Program-made: the position numbers and the translations under genes
In this document: piece by piece, positions 8,942-17,794 of the stretch
How positions within the stretch are numbered: the first letter of the stretch is position 1
How the letters are laid out: each line of letters opens with the position of its first letter
Notes under the pieces: model-generated
What the model was told of the DNA's origin: nothing
Seen by the model: only the letters and a program-made list of their open reading frames with translations
Databases searched by the model: none
Origin: Paraburkholderia caribensis
Lineage (GTDB): Bacteria > Pseudomonadota > Gammaproteobacteria > Burkholderiales > Burkholderiaceae
NCBI RefSeq assembly: GCF_002902945.1
Contig: NZ_CP026103.1
Location: forward strand, 1,798,001 to 1,862,000
Reading direction: 5' to 3'
Length of the DNA: 64,000 nt

Positions 8942-9505
8942 TCAGATGATGGCTTTGAGACAAAACAGCGTGGTTCCGGGTTCGTCGGCACGCGGATGAA
9001 AAGCGAATTCAAGCGGCGCGCTTGCGTCGCGCGCCATCGTCAGGAAACCCAGACCCGCGCCCTTGCTTTCCTCGGGCGTGTCGGCCCTCAATGTGATCTT
9101 GTAGGCCTGCTTGATCTCTTCAACCGACATGCTGCGCAGCGGCTCCAGCTTGTTGCGCAAACCGTCGACATCTTCCGCTGCAATGGGATTGACGCACATC
9201 ATCAGATGTCTTTCGCCGTCGGTGGTGATGCACACCGCGCCTTCGCGAATGGAGCCGCCGCCGTCGTTGCCGGGCTGCAGGGAATCGGACGAATAGTGGA
9301 CGATGTTCTGCGACAACTCGACAAACGACGAGAACAGCTTGCGTCGCGTGGGCCCGCTCACGCCCGCGATTTCCAGTTGCAGTTTCACGACCTCGCCCAT
9401 GGCGGCTACGATGTTATGAGAGAAATAACCCTTGTGATAGAAGAGGACGTTTCGCCGCTGCGCCAGATCGAAAAAGGCGCTGTCTTGATCGAGTAGTGGA
9501 GACAT
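8942..9505 (-). CDS. siaB: SiaB-like protein kinase of the siaABCD operon
   Basis: A 187-residue protein with a histidine-kinase-like ATPase fold: an N-box helix ELSQNIVHYS near residue 63 and a glycine loop KGAGLGFLTMARD near residue 149. SiaB-family proteins use this fold to phosphorylate SiaC on Ser/Thr, like anti-sigma kinases. The ATG at 9505 (MSPLLDQ) lies two bases after the siaA stop and is preferred. An earlier TTG start at 9532 would overlap siaA by 25 bases. Confidence 0.75.
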   Translation of the reverse strand: MSPLLDQDSAFFDLAQRRNVLFYHKGYFSHNIVAAMGEVVKLQLEIAGVSGPTRRKLFSSFVELSQNIVHYSSDSLQPGNDGGGSIREGAVCITTDGERHLMMCVNPIAAEDVDGLRNKLEPLRSMSVEEIKQAYKITLRADTPEESKGAGLGFLTMARDASAPLEFAFHPRADEPGTTLFCLKAII

Positions 9506-9507
9506 GC

Positions 9508-10749
9508 TTATTGGTCGGTAATGCGGGCACAAAACAGGGTGAGGTCATCGCGGCGTGGTTGCGCGCCTTGCCAATCGGCAAGCGCCTGCCGCAGTTTTTC
9601 GCAGATTGCCGACGGTGCTTCGGCACGGTTCGCGAGAATCAGGTCTAACGCGCGGCGGCGTCCAAAGGCGATATTCTTCGGGCCGCCAATCTGGTCGATG
9701 AGACCGTCCGTGCAAATGAACAGCAGGCTGCCGGGCGGCACTGCAATCTTGCGCAGCTTCCATTCGTAGTCGGCAAGACTGTCGACATAGCCGACACCCA
9801 TCCGGTCGCCCGCAATCGTTTCGAAGTGGTCGGCCTGAGGCGCGAGAATATGCAAAGCGATCCTCGCGCCGGCGAAATGCAGCTGGCTTTCCCTTGCATC
9901 GAACCAGAAGAATGCAGCGTCGAGGCCGTCATCGGATTGCGACACTTCGGCCGCGCTGTGCACCTGGCCCAGCAAGCTCTTCACGTTGCGGTTGACTGCC
10001 GCAAGCAAGGCAGCGGGGTCGCGCGGTCCGATCTGTTCGAGCGCCTGCGACAGCGATGCCGATGCGAGCAGCGTCATGAATGCGCCCGGCACGCCGTGAC
10101 CGGTGCAGTCGGCTGCGGCACCGAACCAGCCATGCGGGAACGCAGCAAAATGATAGAAGTCGCCGCCGACCACATCGCGCGGCTCCCATACGAGCACCGC
10201 ATCGGAAAGCCTCTCGGCCAGCGTGTCCCGCGACGCACGCAGCATCGCGCGCTGGATCACGCTCGCGTACTCGATGCTCTGCATGATCTGCCGGTTTCTT
10301 TCCGCCTGCATTTCGGCTACTGCGCCCAGAAGCTGAAGTCCGCTTCCAAGCCCTGCAAAGTAGCCGTCGCGCGTCACGATAAAACCGTCCACCAGCGCCT
10401 TTTCGCCGACTTCGACGGTCTTGAAGGTAAGCGCTTCAATGCTCATGTCGGCGTCGACGACGAGCGGTTCCTTGTCCATGAACGCGATGCAGCTCTTCTT
10501 GTCGTAAAGCTCGCGGTGGAAAGGCTTGCTCATTTGCGACAGGAAGATATCGCGATTGATCAGCCCGATGGGCCGATTACCTTCGATCACAGCGAGACTC
10601 TTCATGTCGTGACGTGAAGAGAAAATCTCCATGACTACCGAGTTCGGATCTTCTGCGTCGACGGATGGAACCTGCTGACACAGGTCGCCGGCAGAGTGAG
10701 GTTCTCCCTGTGCGGACGGACGGCGTAACCGTGAAAACGCGGGATGCAT
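9508..10749 (-). CDS. siaA: SiaA-like SpoIIE/PP2C phosphatase with CBS-like sensor region
   Basis: A 413-residue protein. Residues about 25-135 look like a CBS-pair region (SLAVIEGNRPIGLINRD and a second half ending near VTRDGYFAGLG). A coiled coil follows at about 140-170, then a SpoIIE-type PP2C phosphatase domain. Metal-binding aspartates are visible as Asp197 in GGDFYH and Asp214 in ADCTGHG, with later CTDGL and RRDDLT motifs. It should dephosphorylate SiaC. Pseudomonas SiaA has a membrane-anchored periplasmic sensor with HAMP; here no transmembrane segment is present, so the input is probably a cytoplasmic ligand. It is the first gene of the operon; the promoter should lie in the AT-rich gap upstream. 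Confidence 0.75.
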   Translation of the reverse strand: MHPAFSRLRRPSAQGEPHSAGDLCQQVPSVDAEDPNSVVMEIFSSRHDMKSLAVIEGNRPIGLINRDIFLSQMSKPFHRELYDKKSCIAFMDKEPLVVDADMSIEALTFKTVEVGEKALVDGFIVTRDGYFAGLGSGLQLLGAVAEMQAERNRQIMQSIEYASVIQRAMLRASRDTLAERLSDAVLVWEPRDVVGGDFYHFAAFPHGWFGAAADCTGHGVPGAFMTLLASASLSQALEQIGPRDPAALLAAVNRNVKSLLGQVHSAAEVSQSDDGLDAAFFWFDARESQLHFAGARIALHILAPQADHFETIAGDRMGVGYVDSLADYEWKLRKIAVPPGSLLFICTDGLIDQIGGPKNIAFGRRRALDLILANRAEAPSAICEKLRQALADWQGAQPRRDDLTLFCARITDQ

Positions 10750-11089
10750 GGCGAGGCGAGCCAGTCGGTGAAGAAACCCTGCACGCTAATATTTCTCTGT
10801 GTACTTTGCGTGACAGTGAGTCGTTTCTTTAGACAATAAATAGAAAGTCTGTTCGCCTTCTCTATTCACTTTTCCGATTGAGATTCGAAAAGAACTACTC
10901 TTTAGCGATATTCACTGCAATACGTGTGCGTGCAAACGTTTGCTATTCTGGAAAACGAAATGCGGTTGACGTACTGCCGTTTTGCGTAACACCAACAGAC
11001 TTGAAGCCGTTCTTTTACACACGACATATTCATTGCACTCAATACATCGCAAACGATTGCCTGATGCGAACTGTACCGGATTACTTCAG
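10750..11089. other. AT-rich intergenic region upstream of siaA
   Basis: About 340 bases, clearly richer in A and T than the surrounding coding DNA. It probably contains the siaA promoter. A short open frame on the plus strand shows no codon bias or family resemblance and is not accepted as a gene. Confidence 0.5.
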
Positions 11090-11132
11090 AAAAAAGAATG
11101 ACACTCCTGAAGAAATACAAATCAGGAGTGTC
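11090..11132 (-). terminator. Rho-independent terminator after the Gfo/Idh pseudogene
   Basis: Perfect 11-bp stem GACACTCCTGA / TCAGGAGTGTC (11100-11110 and 11122-11132) with an 11-base loop. On the minus strand it is followed within four bases by six T residues. It lies eight bases after the stop of the oxidoreductase gene and would end the whole minus-strand sulfo-ED unit. Confidence 0.85.
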
Positions 11133-11140
11133 CAGTGCGA

Positions 11141-12255
11141 TTAGCGAAGCATCAACCCGTCGATCTCCACAACCCGCGTCTCCCTGATCGACTGCTCTGC
11201 CGCCAGGCCGATCACGACAGCCTTCAAGCCATCCTCCACCGACACCTTGACGGGCGAGCCTTCCAGAACGGACTGCTGAAAACCGAGATGTTCGAAATAC
11301 GTCGAACCATGATGCGCGCCAAGGCTAAGCAGACGCTCATCGACCTCGACCGTTCGCCGCACCGGCCCCTTCGGATCACGCGGACTCACCACCACTTCCG
11401 CCTGACGCTCGCCGCGCCCCGGCCAATGCTTGCCCGAACCCGGCACGAAGCACTCGACCTTGCCCTTGTCACCGACTGCCGAAAACTCTTCCTGCCAATA
11501 CGCGCCGTCCGCGAACATGCAAAGATCGAGACTCGCCCGACGCCCGCTCCTGAACTCGACGATCACGTATGCGTTATCGATCATGTCGGGCACCTTGCCG
11601 TCATAGCGCTCGTCACGATGATTCACGTCGGCGGCGCCGGACGCGAACACGCGCACTGCTTCGTCGTCGACGATCAGCCGCATCAGGTCGAAGAAATGGC
11701 AGCACTTCTCGACCAGCGTTCCGCCCGTACGCTCCGCGAAGCGATTCCAGTTGCCGACCTTGCTCAAAAACGGATGACGATGCTCCCGAATCGAGAACAT
11801 TTTCAGTTCGCCGATCTTCCCGTTATTGATCTCGTCGACCATGGCCGTCAGCGGCGGCATGTAACGGTGTACTCCATGCCCACCCATAGCGGCGCGCGAT
11901 GACCCGCTGCCGCCTCCGCCAGATGCCGGCAATCCTCGATCGTCGTGCAGATCGGCTTTTCGATCAGCGTCGGGTACGCCGTCGGTGCACTGAGAATGTC
12001 TTCGAGAACGGCGCGGTGCGTATCGTTCGGCGTCGCGACGACGAGCACGTCACAGGCCTTGCTCTTGAGCAGATCGCGATGATCGGCAAACGTGTGGACC
12101 TCGCGCCCCACGGTCTTCGTCGCCGACGCAATCGACTCCGCATGCGGATCTGCCAGCGCGGTGACGATCGCGTTCGGCAACAGCGCGATATTGCGAAGAT
12201 GCTCCTGTCCCATCATGCCGGCGCCGATTACGCCGTATCTCAAAGGCTCAGTCAT
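11141..12255 (-). pseudogene. Gfo/Idh/MocA-family oxidoreductase, frameshifted
   Basis: Two frames together encode one complete Gfo/Idh/MocA protein of about 371 residues. The start is the ATG at 12255 after a GAAGGAG ribosome site. The first frame gives the Rossmann part (GVIGAGMMGQEH, EKPICTT) as far as WVGMEY. The rest, from RYMPPLTAMVDE through the GTLVEKCCHFFDLMRL signature, lies in another frame. The junction is a doubled dinucleotide (GTGT on the plus strand, 11867-11870); removing one GT would restore a continuous MEYRYMPP. Family members are NAD(P)-dependent sugar dehydrogenases or, in some cases, NAD-dependent glycosidases, including reported sulfoquinovosidases. Position at the end of the sulfo-ED cluster suggests an SQ-related substrate. 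A sequencing error is possible. Confidence 0.8.
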
Positions 12256-12276
12256 GGAATCTCCTTCAGAGGAAAA

Positions 12277-12298
12277 GCGTGTGCGAGCGCGCACACGC
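12277..12298 (-). terminator. Hairpin between porin and oxidoreductase genes
   Basis: Perfect 9-bp stem GCGTGTGCG / CGCACACGC with a four-base loop. On the minus strand it is followed by TTTTCC. The run of T is short, so this may be a partial terminator that lowers expression of the downstream gene. Confidence 0.5.
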
Positions 12299-12306
12299 AG
12301 GGGTGG

Positions 12307-13419
12307 TCAGAACGACGTGCGCAGGCCCACCGTCACCGCCCATGGATCGAAGCCCGGCGTCACCGTCGCGTAAGTGGAATTGAGGAGCGCGAAGCCCTGG
12401 CTCGAATGGCTGTTGTTCGTGATCATCGACGCGTAGCCATACAGCTGCGTGCGCTTTGACAGGAAGTACACGTAGCCCGCGTTGTACGCCAGGGCGCGCG
12501 CGTCGGCGTTCTCGATGCGTCGCGCGACGCCCAGTTCGATATCGCCAGGCCCGGCCGGAATCTTTGCATTGACGAGAAACGCCGATGCAAACCAGTTGGT
12601 CGCGTCGGTGCGTTTCGAATAGATATAGTTCGCGCCGATGAAATTGCCGCTATAGCCGTAAGTCGCCGCAAACACATGTGTCAACTGCGACGAAGCCGTC
12701 AAGGTGCTCGTGTTCGCGTAGTACTGGTAGTGGTTGAAGCCGTAACCAAGCATCATGCCGAAGCGCTGATACATTATGTTCGCGCCGATATTCCGGCCGT
12801 CGGCGGTTTGACCCGACGCGTTTTGCGCGCCGAACGAGTAACCGATCTCGCTGGTCAGGCCGTTGAAGTTCGGCGTGCGATAGCGCACCGCATTCGGATA
12901 GAAGCCGCCCGTGCCCGACTTGCCGAGCGTCACCGTATGTTCGAGCGACATGATCGCGGCGGGATTCGACAGGCCATAGGTCGCGACGTCCGAAGCCAGA
13001 AACACCCAGTAGATGGGCAAATACATGAAGCCCGCGTCGACGCTGCCGTACTTCGCGCTAGACAGACCGACGGACGCGCCGCGATTGAACATCGTCGCGC
13101 CGCCGCCTACGCCCGTATAAGTATTGAAGCCCGTTTCGAGCTGGAAGTTCGCGCGATAGCCGCCGCCCAGATCTTCACTGCCGCGAAAGCCGAAGCGCGA
13201 CGCCTGCAGGTTGCCGCTTGCCGCCATCGCCGTCGCGCTGACGGTGTCGTTGAACTTGCCGTATTGAACGGCCGCATCGACGATGCCGTACAGCGTGAGC
13301 GTCGATTGCGCCCAGGCCGTCGAATGCGCGGCTGCCGCCAGCGCTGCAACCGCCACGCCATTTCGCAGGCACGAGCGCGCCCACGCGCCCTGTTTCAGGC
13401 ACTTTTTCGTGTGAAGCAT
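12307..13419 (-). CDS. OmpC-like outer-membrane porin of the sulfo-ED cluster
   Basis: A 370-residue trimeric-porin family protein. The signal peptide ends at about residue 37 (STAWA|QSTLTLYGIVDAAVQYG), the classic start of burkholderial general porins. Alternating beta strands follow, and the protein ends in an aromatic Phe (GLRTSF) as outer-membrane barrels do. It follows the SDR gene on the same strand with a 69-base gap. Placement suggests it admits sulfoquinovose or its glycerol glycoside; anion selectivity is not visible from sequence alone. Confidence 0.85.
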   Translation of the reverse strand: MLHTKKCLKQGAWARSCLRNGVAVAALAAAAHSTAWAQSTLTLYGIVDAAVQYGKFNDTVSATAMAASGNLQASRFGFRGSEDLGGGYRANFQLETGFNTYTGVGGGATMFNRGASVGLSSAKYGSVDAGFMYLPIYWVFLASDVATYGLSNPAAIMSLEHTVTLGKSGTGGFYPNAVRYRTPNFNGLTSEIGYSFGAQNASGQTADGRNIGANIMYQRFGMMLGYGFNHYQYYANTSTLTASSQLTHVFAATYGYSGNFIGANYIYSKRTDATNWFASAFLVNAKIPAGPGDIELGVARRIENADARALAYNAGYVYFLSKRTQLYGYASMITNNSHSSQGFALLNSTYATVTPGFDPWAVTVGLRTSF

Positions 13420-13488
13420 CAGAAAGTCTCCAGATTCCTTTGGTTTTAGTGGTTCTTCTAGTGATGCGCGCGAGCGCGCCGCCGCCGT

Positions 13489-14298
13489 CTATCCGACGAC
13501 GGACACCTGCGCGAGTCCCGCATCGACGATCAGGTTCTGCCCCGTGATCGCAGCCGCTTGCGGACTCGCGAGAAACAGCACCGAGTCCGCAATATGTGCG
13601 GGCTCGACGCGAAACTTCAGGCACTGCAAATCGAGAAACTGCTGGTCGGCGGCGGGATCGCGCCATAGCGCGGTCTGCCGCGCCGTGACGACCGCGCCGG
13701 GCAATACGGCGTTCACGCGGATGCCGCCGTCGCCGAGTTCGCGCGCGAGCGTGCGCGTGATGCCCGAGATCGCCGCCTTCGACGCCGTATAGCCAATCAG
13801 ATTCGGCCGGCCGCGCAGCCACGAAATCGAGCCGAGGTTGACGATCGAGCCGCCGCCCGCCGCGCGCATGCCCGGCGCGACGCGCTGCGTCGCGAACACG
13901 TGATGCGTGAGGTTGACGGCGAGCATCTCGTTCCACATGTCGACGGAGAGATCGTCGAGCGCGTGGCGCGTATCGCGGCCCGCGTTGTTCACAAGCGTGC
14001 GAATGGGGCCGAGTGCACGCGCCGCTTCGTCGAGCACGTTTCGATAGGCGTCGATATCGCGCACGTCACAGCGCGCAAACCAAGGCCGCGAACGCGCGAC
14101 GGTCGATGCGCCTTCGCTCGCGCTGCCGAGCCGCTCGCACAACGCGTTGCCCGCCTGCTCGTCGAGATCGCAGAAGGCCACCAGTGCGCCCTGCTCCCAG
14201 AATGCTTCGACGATCGCTTCGCCGATGCCCGATGCGCCGCCCGATATGAACGCCACTTGCCCGGCGAGCGCCGGATACAGCGGACGGGTTGAATTCAT
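13489..14298 (-). CDS. SDR dehydrogenase, predicted sulfoquinovose 1-dehydrogenase
   Basis: A 269-residue short-chain dehydrogenase. The cofactor loop GGASGIG is at residues 20-26, with Asp44 after the second strand favouring NAD+. NNAG is at 104-107, and the catalytic set is Ser157 (or Ser159), Tyr170 and Lys174 in YTASK. In the sulfo-ED pathway of Pseudomonas putida SQ1 an NAD+-dependent dehydrogenase oxidises sulfoquinovose to 6-deoxy-6-sulfogluconolactone. This is the only sugar-dehydrogenase candidate that is intact in the cluster. Its ATG overlaps the mutarotase stop by four bases. The substrate is inferred from context. Confidence 0.75.
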   Translation of the reverse strand: MNSTRPLYPALAGQVAFISGGASGIGEAIVEAFWEQGALVAFCDLDEQAGNALCERLGSASEGASTVARSRPWFARCDVRDIDAYRNVLDEAARALGPIRTLVNNAGRDTRHALDDLSVDMWNEMLAVNLTHHVFATQRVAPGMRAAGGGSIVNLGSISWLRGRPNLIGYTASKAAISGITRTLARELGDGGIRVNAVLPGAVVTARQTALWRDPAADQQFLDLQCLKFRVEPAHIADSVLFLASPQAAAITGQNLIVDAGLAQVSVVG

Positions 14299-15188
14299 GA
14301 CTCGCTCCTGAGTGATTCCGTATTCCGTGCCTGCAACGAGATCGCGACACGCGCTTCGAGCGCCTCGCCTCGCGACAGCACATGCATTGCCGGCTCGTTG
14401 CCGTTCAGCGCGTTGTTCGCGTGACTGACGGGCTCGAATGCAAAAAACGGCTGGCCGCCAGGTCTGAACAGCACGGCGCAGCGCAACGCATCGTTTGCTT
14501 CGATAGCGATCCGATGATGCGGCGTATCGATATGCGCGCTTCCGCTCCAGCCAGTAAAGCAGTTATCGACGACCGTGTCGTCGAGTGCGCCGAACTGCGG
14601 CGGCGGCGTGTTCGCGCACGGCAGATCGTTTGCGTCGCTGACCAGCATCGATGTCCATGCGGTGGAGAGACGCGTCGCGCCCGCCGCCGTATCGAGCGGA
14701 AAGAACGGATGCCAACCGGCGCCGCATGGCGCAGCGCACGTATCGGTGTTGGTCATGCGCAAGCTCAGCGTCAACGTATCGCCGTCGATTGCAATGCGCT
14801 GCTGCGCTTCGAACGCAAACGGCCAATGTTCGTCCGGTACGTGCGCAAGCCGCATGTCGATCGTGTTCGCATTGCTTGCGTGCGCGGACCACGCCCGCTG
14901 AAATCCGACGCCGTGAATCGCATGCGCGAACCCCGCGAGGTTCTTCGCCAGCGTGTATCGCGAATCGCCGAATCCGAACGTGCCGAACGCGATGCGATTC
15001 GAAAACGGCACGAGCGGATAACACGCTGTCTTGCGCACGTTGCGCGCTTCGAGTTCGGCGGCGGGCGTTGGCCGCAGCACATCGCGGCCACGCCAGCGCG
15101 CCTCGACGATCGACCCGCCCAGCGACGGCGCGATGCGTACTTGCCACGCGTCGTTATCCAGCGAGAACAGTTCCGGTGCGCTCGACAT
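14295..15188 (-). CDS. Aldose 1-epimerase family, predicted sulfoquinovose mutarotase
   Basis: A 297-residue galactose-mutarotase-like protein. The conserved pieces are KTACYPLVPFSNRI (about residues 53-66), HAIHGVGFQRAW with the catalytic-type His, and GAGWHPFFPL near residue 145. The carboxylate end motif is FAFEPVSHANNALN. YihR-type mutarotases in sulfoglycolysis operons speed anomer exchange of sulfoquinovose after the glycosidase releases it. The start is the ATG three bases after the aldolase stop. Family is clear; substrate is inferred from the cluster. Confidence 0.8.
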   Translation of the reverse strand: MSSAPELFSLDNDAWQVRIAPSLGGSIVEARWRGRDVLRPTPAAELEARNVRKTACYPLVPFSNRIAFGTFGFGDSRYTLAKNLAGFAHAIHGVGFQRAWSAHASNANTIDMRLAHVPDEHWPFAFEAQQRIAIDGDTLTLSLRMTNTDTCAAPCGAGWHPFFPLDTAAGATRLSTAWTSMLVSDANDLPCANTPPPQFGALDDTVVDNCFTGWSGSAHIDTPHHRIAIEANDALRCAVLFRPGGQPFFAFEPVSHANNALNGNEPAMHVLSRGEALEARVAISLQARNTESLRSES

Positions 15189-15190
15189 GA

Positions 15191-16024
15191 TCAGTACGGA
15201 CCGCCTGCATTCGCATTGGCCTTCACCTGATCGAACTCGGCGATGAACGCATTCGCCTGGCGCATCGCCATCCCCATGTCGGATGCAATCGCGACGTAGT
15301 CGTAGCCCATTTCGGCGAACTCGCGCACCATCGCGGGCGTCGGCCCGACAATACCGATAGGCATGCCGATCGCGTTCGCGCGGCGTGCGCAATCGGCGAG
15401 CACGGCGCGCACTTCCGGGTCGGCCAGATTGCCGATCTTGCCCATCGCCGCCGACAGATCGCCCGGCCCGACAAACAGCGCATCGACACCCGGCACGGCC
15501 GCAATCGCTTCGAGCTGTGCCACGGCCTCGGGCGTTTCCAGCTGCACGATGCACGCGGTCGCCTCGTTCGCACGCGTGCCGAATTCGCTCCACGTGCCAT
15601 AGCGGCTCGCGCGATGCATCGCCGCGAAACCACGCGTGCCGAGCGGCGGGAACTTGATCGACGCAACGGCCGCGCGCGCCTCTTCCGGGCTCTGCACATA
15701 CGGGAACATCAGCGTCGGCGCGCCCATGTCCAAAGCGCGCTTGGCGAGCGTCGCGTCGTTGCGCGCGATGCGCACGATGGGCGCCGCGCCGCCGCACTCG
15801 ACGGCTTGCAGCATATGCAGCACGTCCGTGAATTCGAGGGGCGCGTGCTCCATGTCGATCAGCAACCAGTCGAAGCCGGCGTGGCCGAACGCTTCCGCCG
15901 TTGCCGCCGAGCCGGACATCAGCCAGGTGCCGAGCGGCTTTGCGCGCATCGTGCTGTTGTCGTTGGGTTTCAGTGCGTCGCGGAACGCGTTGCGCGTGGG
16001 GTCCTGCTTGATCCTGTTGGCCAT
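15191..16024 (-). CDS. HpcH/HpaI-family aldolase, predicted KDSG aldolase
   Basis: A 277-residue class II pyruvate aldolase. The catalytic base is His60 in IDMEHAP and the pyruvate-binding Arg is Arg85 in IVRIARN. Metal ligands are Glu163 in QLETPEA and Asp189 in VGPGDLS. The GTRGF loop is near residue 129. In sulfo-ED, this family splits 2-keto-3,6-dideoxy-6-sulfogluconate into pyruvate and 3-sulfolactaldehyde. The N-terminus is about 20 residues longer than usual for the family. It follows the dehydratase with an 18-base gap. Confidence 0.8.
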   Translation of the reverse strand: MANRIKQDPTRNAFRDALKPNDNSTMRAKPLGTWLMSGSAATAEAFGHAGFDWLLIDMEHAPLEFTDVLHMLQAVECGGAAPIVRIARNDATLAKRALDMGAPTLMFPYVQSPEEARAAVASIKFPPLGTRGFAAMHRASRYGTWSEFGTRANEATACIVQLETPEAVAQLEAIAAVPGVDALFVGPGDLSAAMGKIGNLADPEVRAVLADCARRANAIGMPIGIVGPTPAMVREFAEMGYDYVAIASDMGMAMRQANAFIAEFDQVKANANAGGPY

Positions 16025-16042
16025 GTTGGTCGGTCCTGGTGT

Positions 16043-17794
16043 TCAGAAAATCGCCGGTTCGACGGGTTCTTCGAAGCCCGTCAGGAAGTCGAAGTCGCAG
16101 CCCTTGTCGGCCTGCGAAACCTGCTCGACGTATAGGCGGATATAACCGCGCTTGCGCGGGTTCGGCGGCGCACGCCAGTCTTCGCGGCGACGCGCGAGTT
16201 CTTCATCCGGCAACAGCACGTCGAGACGCCCCGCTTCGACATCGAGCTCGATCATGTCGCCCGTGCGGATCAGCGCGAGCGGTCCGCCCGCCGCCGCCTC
16301 GGGCGCAACGTGCAGCACGCAGGTGCCGTAATGCGTGCCGCTCATGCGCGCGTCCGATATGCGGACCATGTCGCGCACGCCCGCCGCGAGAAGCTTTTTC
16401 GGAATCGGCAGATTGCCCCATTCGGGCATGCCGGGCGCGCCGATCGGGCCGCCACCGCGCAGCACGAGCACGGTGTTCGCATCCACGTCCAGATCGGGCG
16501 CATGGATCTTCGCGTTCATCTCGGCGATCGAGTCGAACACAAGCGCGCGTCCGCGATGCTTCATCAGATGCGGGCTTGCCGCGCTTGGCTTGATGACCGC
16601 GCCGTCAGGCGCGAGATTGCCGCGCAGCACGCCAAGCGCGCCGCGCTCGCTGACGGGATCGGTCAACGGACGGATTGCGTCTTCACCCTGCGGGCGCTGG
16701 CCCGCTTCGAAACGCGCAATGTTTTCACCGAGTGTCGCGCCCGTTACGGTCACGCAATCGAGCGTCAGATGGTCCTTCACGCCGCTGAGCAACGCGGGCA
16801 GCCCGCCCGCATAATAGAAATCTTCCATCAGACGCTTGCCGGACGGGAACACGTCGGCCAGCACGGGAATGTTCTTGCCGACGCGCGCGATATCGTCGAG
16901 CGTCAGCGGCACGTTGCCGCGGCCTGCAATCGCGATCGTGTGAATCGCGGCATTGGTCGAGCCGCCCAGCGCCATATAGGTGACGATGCCGTTTTCAACG
17001 GACTGGCGGTTGAAGAAGCGGCTCGGCTTCAGGTCTTCCCACACCATACCGACGATGCGCTCGCCGCTCGTCGAGCACATGCGCGTGTGCGACGCATCCA
17101 TGGCGGGAATGCTGGTCGCGCCGGGCAGCGTGAAGCCCATGGCCTCGACGATCGACGTCATCGTGCTCGCCGTGCCCATCGTATTGCAGGTGCCGGGCGC
17201 GCGCGTCATCCGTGCTTCGAGGGAAATCCACTCGGGCTGCTCGATGTTGCCCGCCACATACTCGTCCCAGAACTTCTTCGTATGCGTGCCCGCGCCGACG
17301 GCCTGGCCGCGATGCCGGTCGTTGAGCATCGGCCCGGCGGGCACGAAGATGCACGGCAAATCCGCCGACAGCGCACCCATCAGCAAGCCGGGCGTGGTCT
17401 TGTCGCAACCGCCCATCAGCACGGCGCCGTCGATGGGCAGCGAGCGCAGCAGTTCTTCCGTTTCCATCGCGAGGAAGTTGCGGTAGATCATCGTGGTCGG
17501 CTTGACCATCACTTCGCCGAGCGACATGGCGGGCAGTTCGAACGGCATGCCGCCTGCCTGCAGGATGCCGCGCTTCACCGCTTCCGCGCGCTCGCGCAAA
17601 TGCGCGTGGCACGGCGACAGATCGCTCCACGTATTGATGATGCCGATCACCGGCCGCGACATGAACTCTTCGCGACGCAACCCCATTTGCTGCAGACGCT
17701 GACGATGCGCGAACGAGCGCATGTCGTCGGGTGCCAGCCAGCGCTGGCTGCGCAGTTCGCTGAGTTGTTTGAGCTTTTGTTGCACGATATTCAC
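16043..17794 (-). CDS. IlvD/Edd-family dehydratase, predicted 6-deoxy-6-sulfogluconate dehydratase
   Basis: A 583-residue iron-sulfur dehydratase. The three cluster cysteines are Cys62 (SPCHAH), Cys130 (MGGCDKTTPG) and Cys203 (GTCNTMGTAST), matching the pattern of the L-arabonate dehydratase branch. In the sulfo-ED route this step turns 6-deoxy-6-sulfogluconate into the 2-keto-3-deoxy compound. The start is a GTG that overlaps the exporter stop (GTGA), the same coupling used by its neighbours. Without the cluster it would be called a sugar-acid dehydratase. Confidence 0.8.
   Translation of the reverse strand: MNIVQQKLKQLSELRSQRWLAPDDMRSFAHRQRLQQMGLRREEFMSRPVIGIINTWSDLSPCHAHLRERAEAVKRGILQAGGMPFELPAMSLGEVMVKPTTMIYRNFLAMETEELLRSLPIDGAVLMGGCDKTTPGLLMGALSADLPCIFVPAGPMLNDRHRGQAVGAGTHTKKFWDEYVAGNIEQPEWISLEARMTRAPGTCNTMGTASTMTSIVEAMGFTLPGATSIPAMDASHTRMCSTSGERIVGMVWEDLKPSRFFNRQSVENGIVTYMALGGSTNAAIHTIAIAGRGNVPLTLDDIARVGKNIPVLADVFPSGKRLMEDFYYAGGLPALLSGVKDHLTLDCVTVTGATLGENIARFEAGQRPQGEDAIRPLTDPVSERGALGVLRGNLAPDGAVIKPSAASPHLMKHRGRALVFDSIAEMNAKIHAPDLDVDANTVLVLRGGGPIGAPGMPEWGNLPIPKKLLAAGVRDMVRISDARMSGTHYGTCVLHVAPEAAAGGPLALIRTGDMIELDVEAGRLDVLLPDEELARRREDWRAPPNPRKRGYIRLYVEQVSQADKGCDFDFLTGFEEPVEPAIF

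Noticed and set aside
10878..11144. 88-codon plus-strand frame upstream of siaA
   Set aside because: It lies in AT-rich noncoding DNA and runs through the terminator hairpin at 11100-11132.
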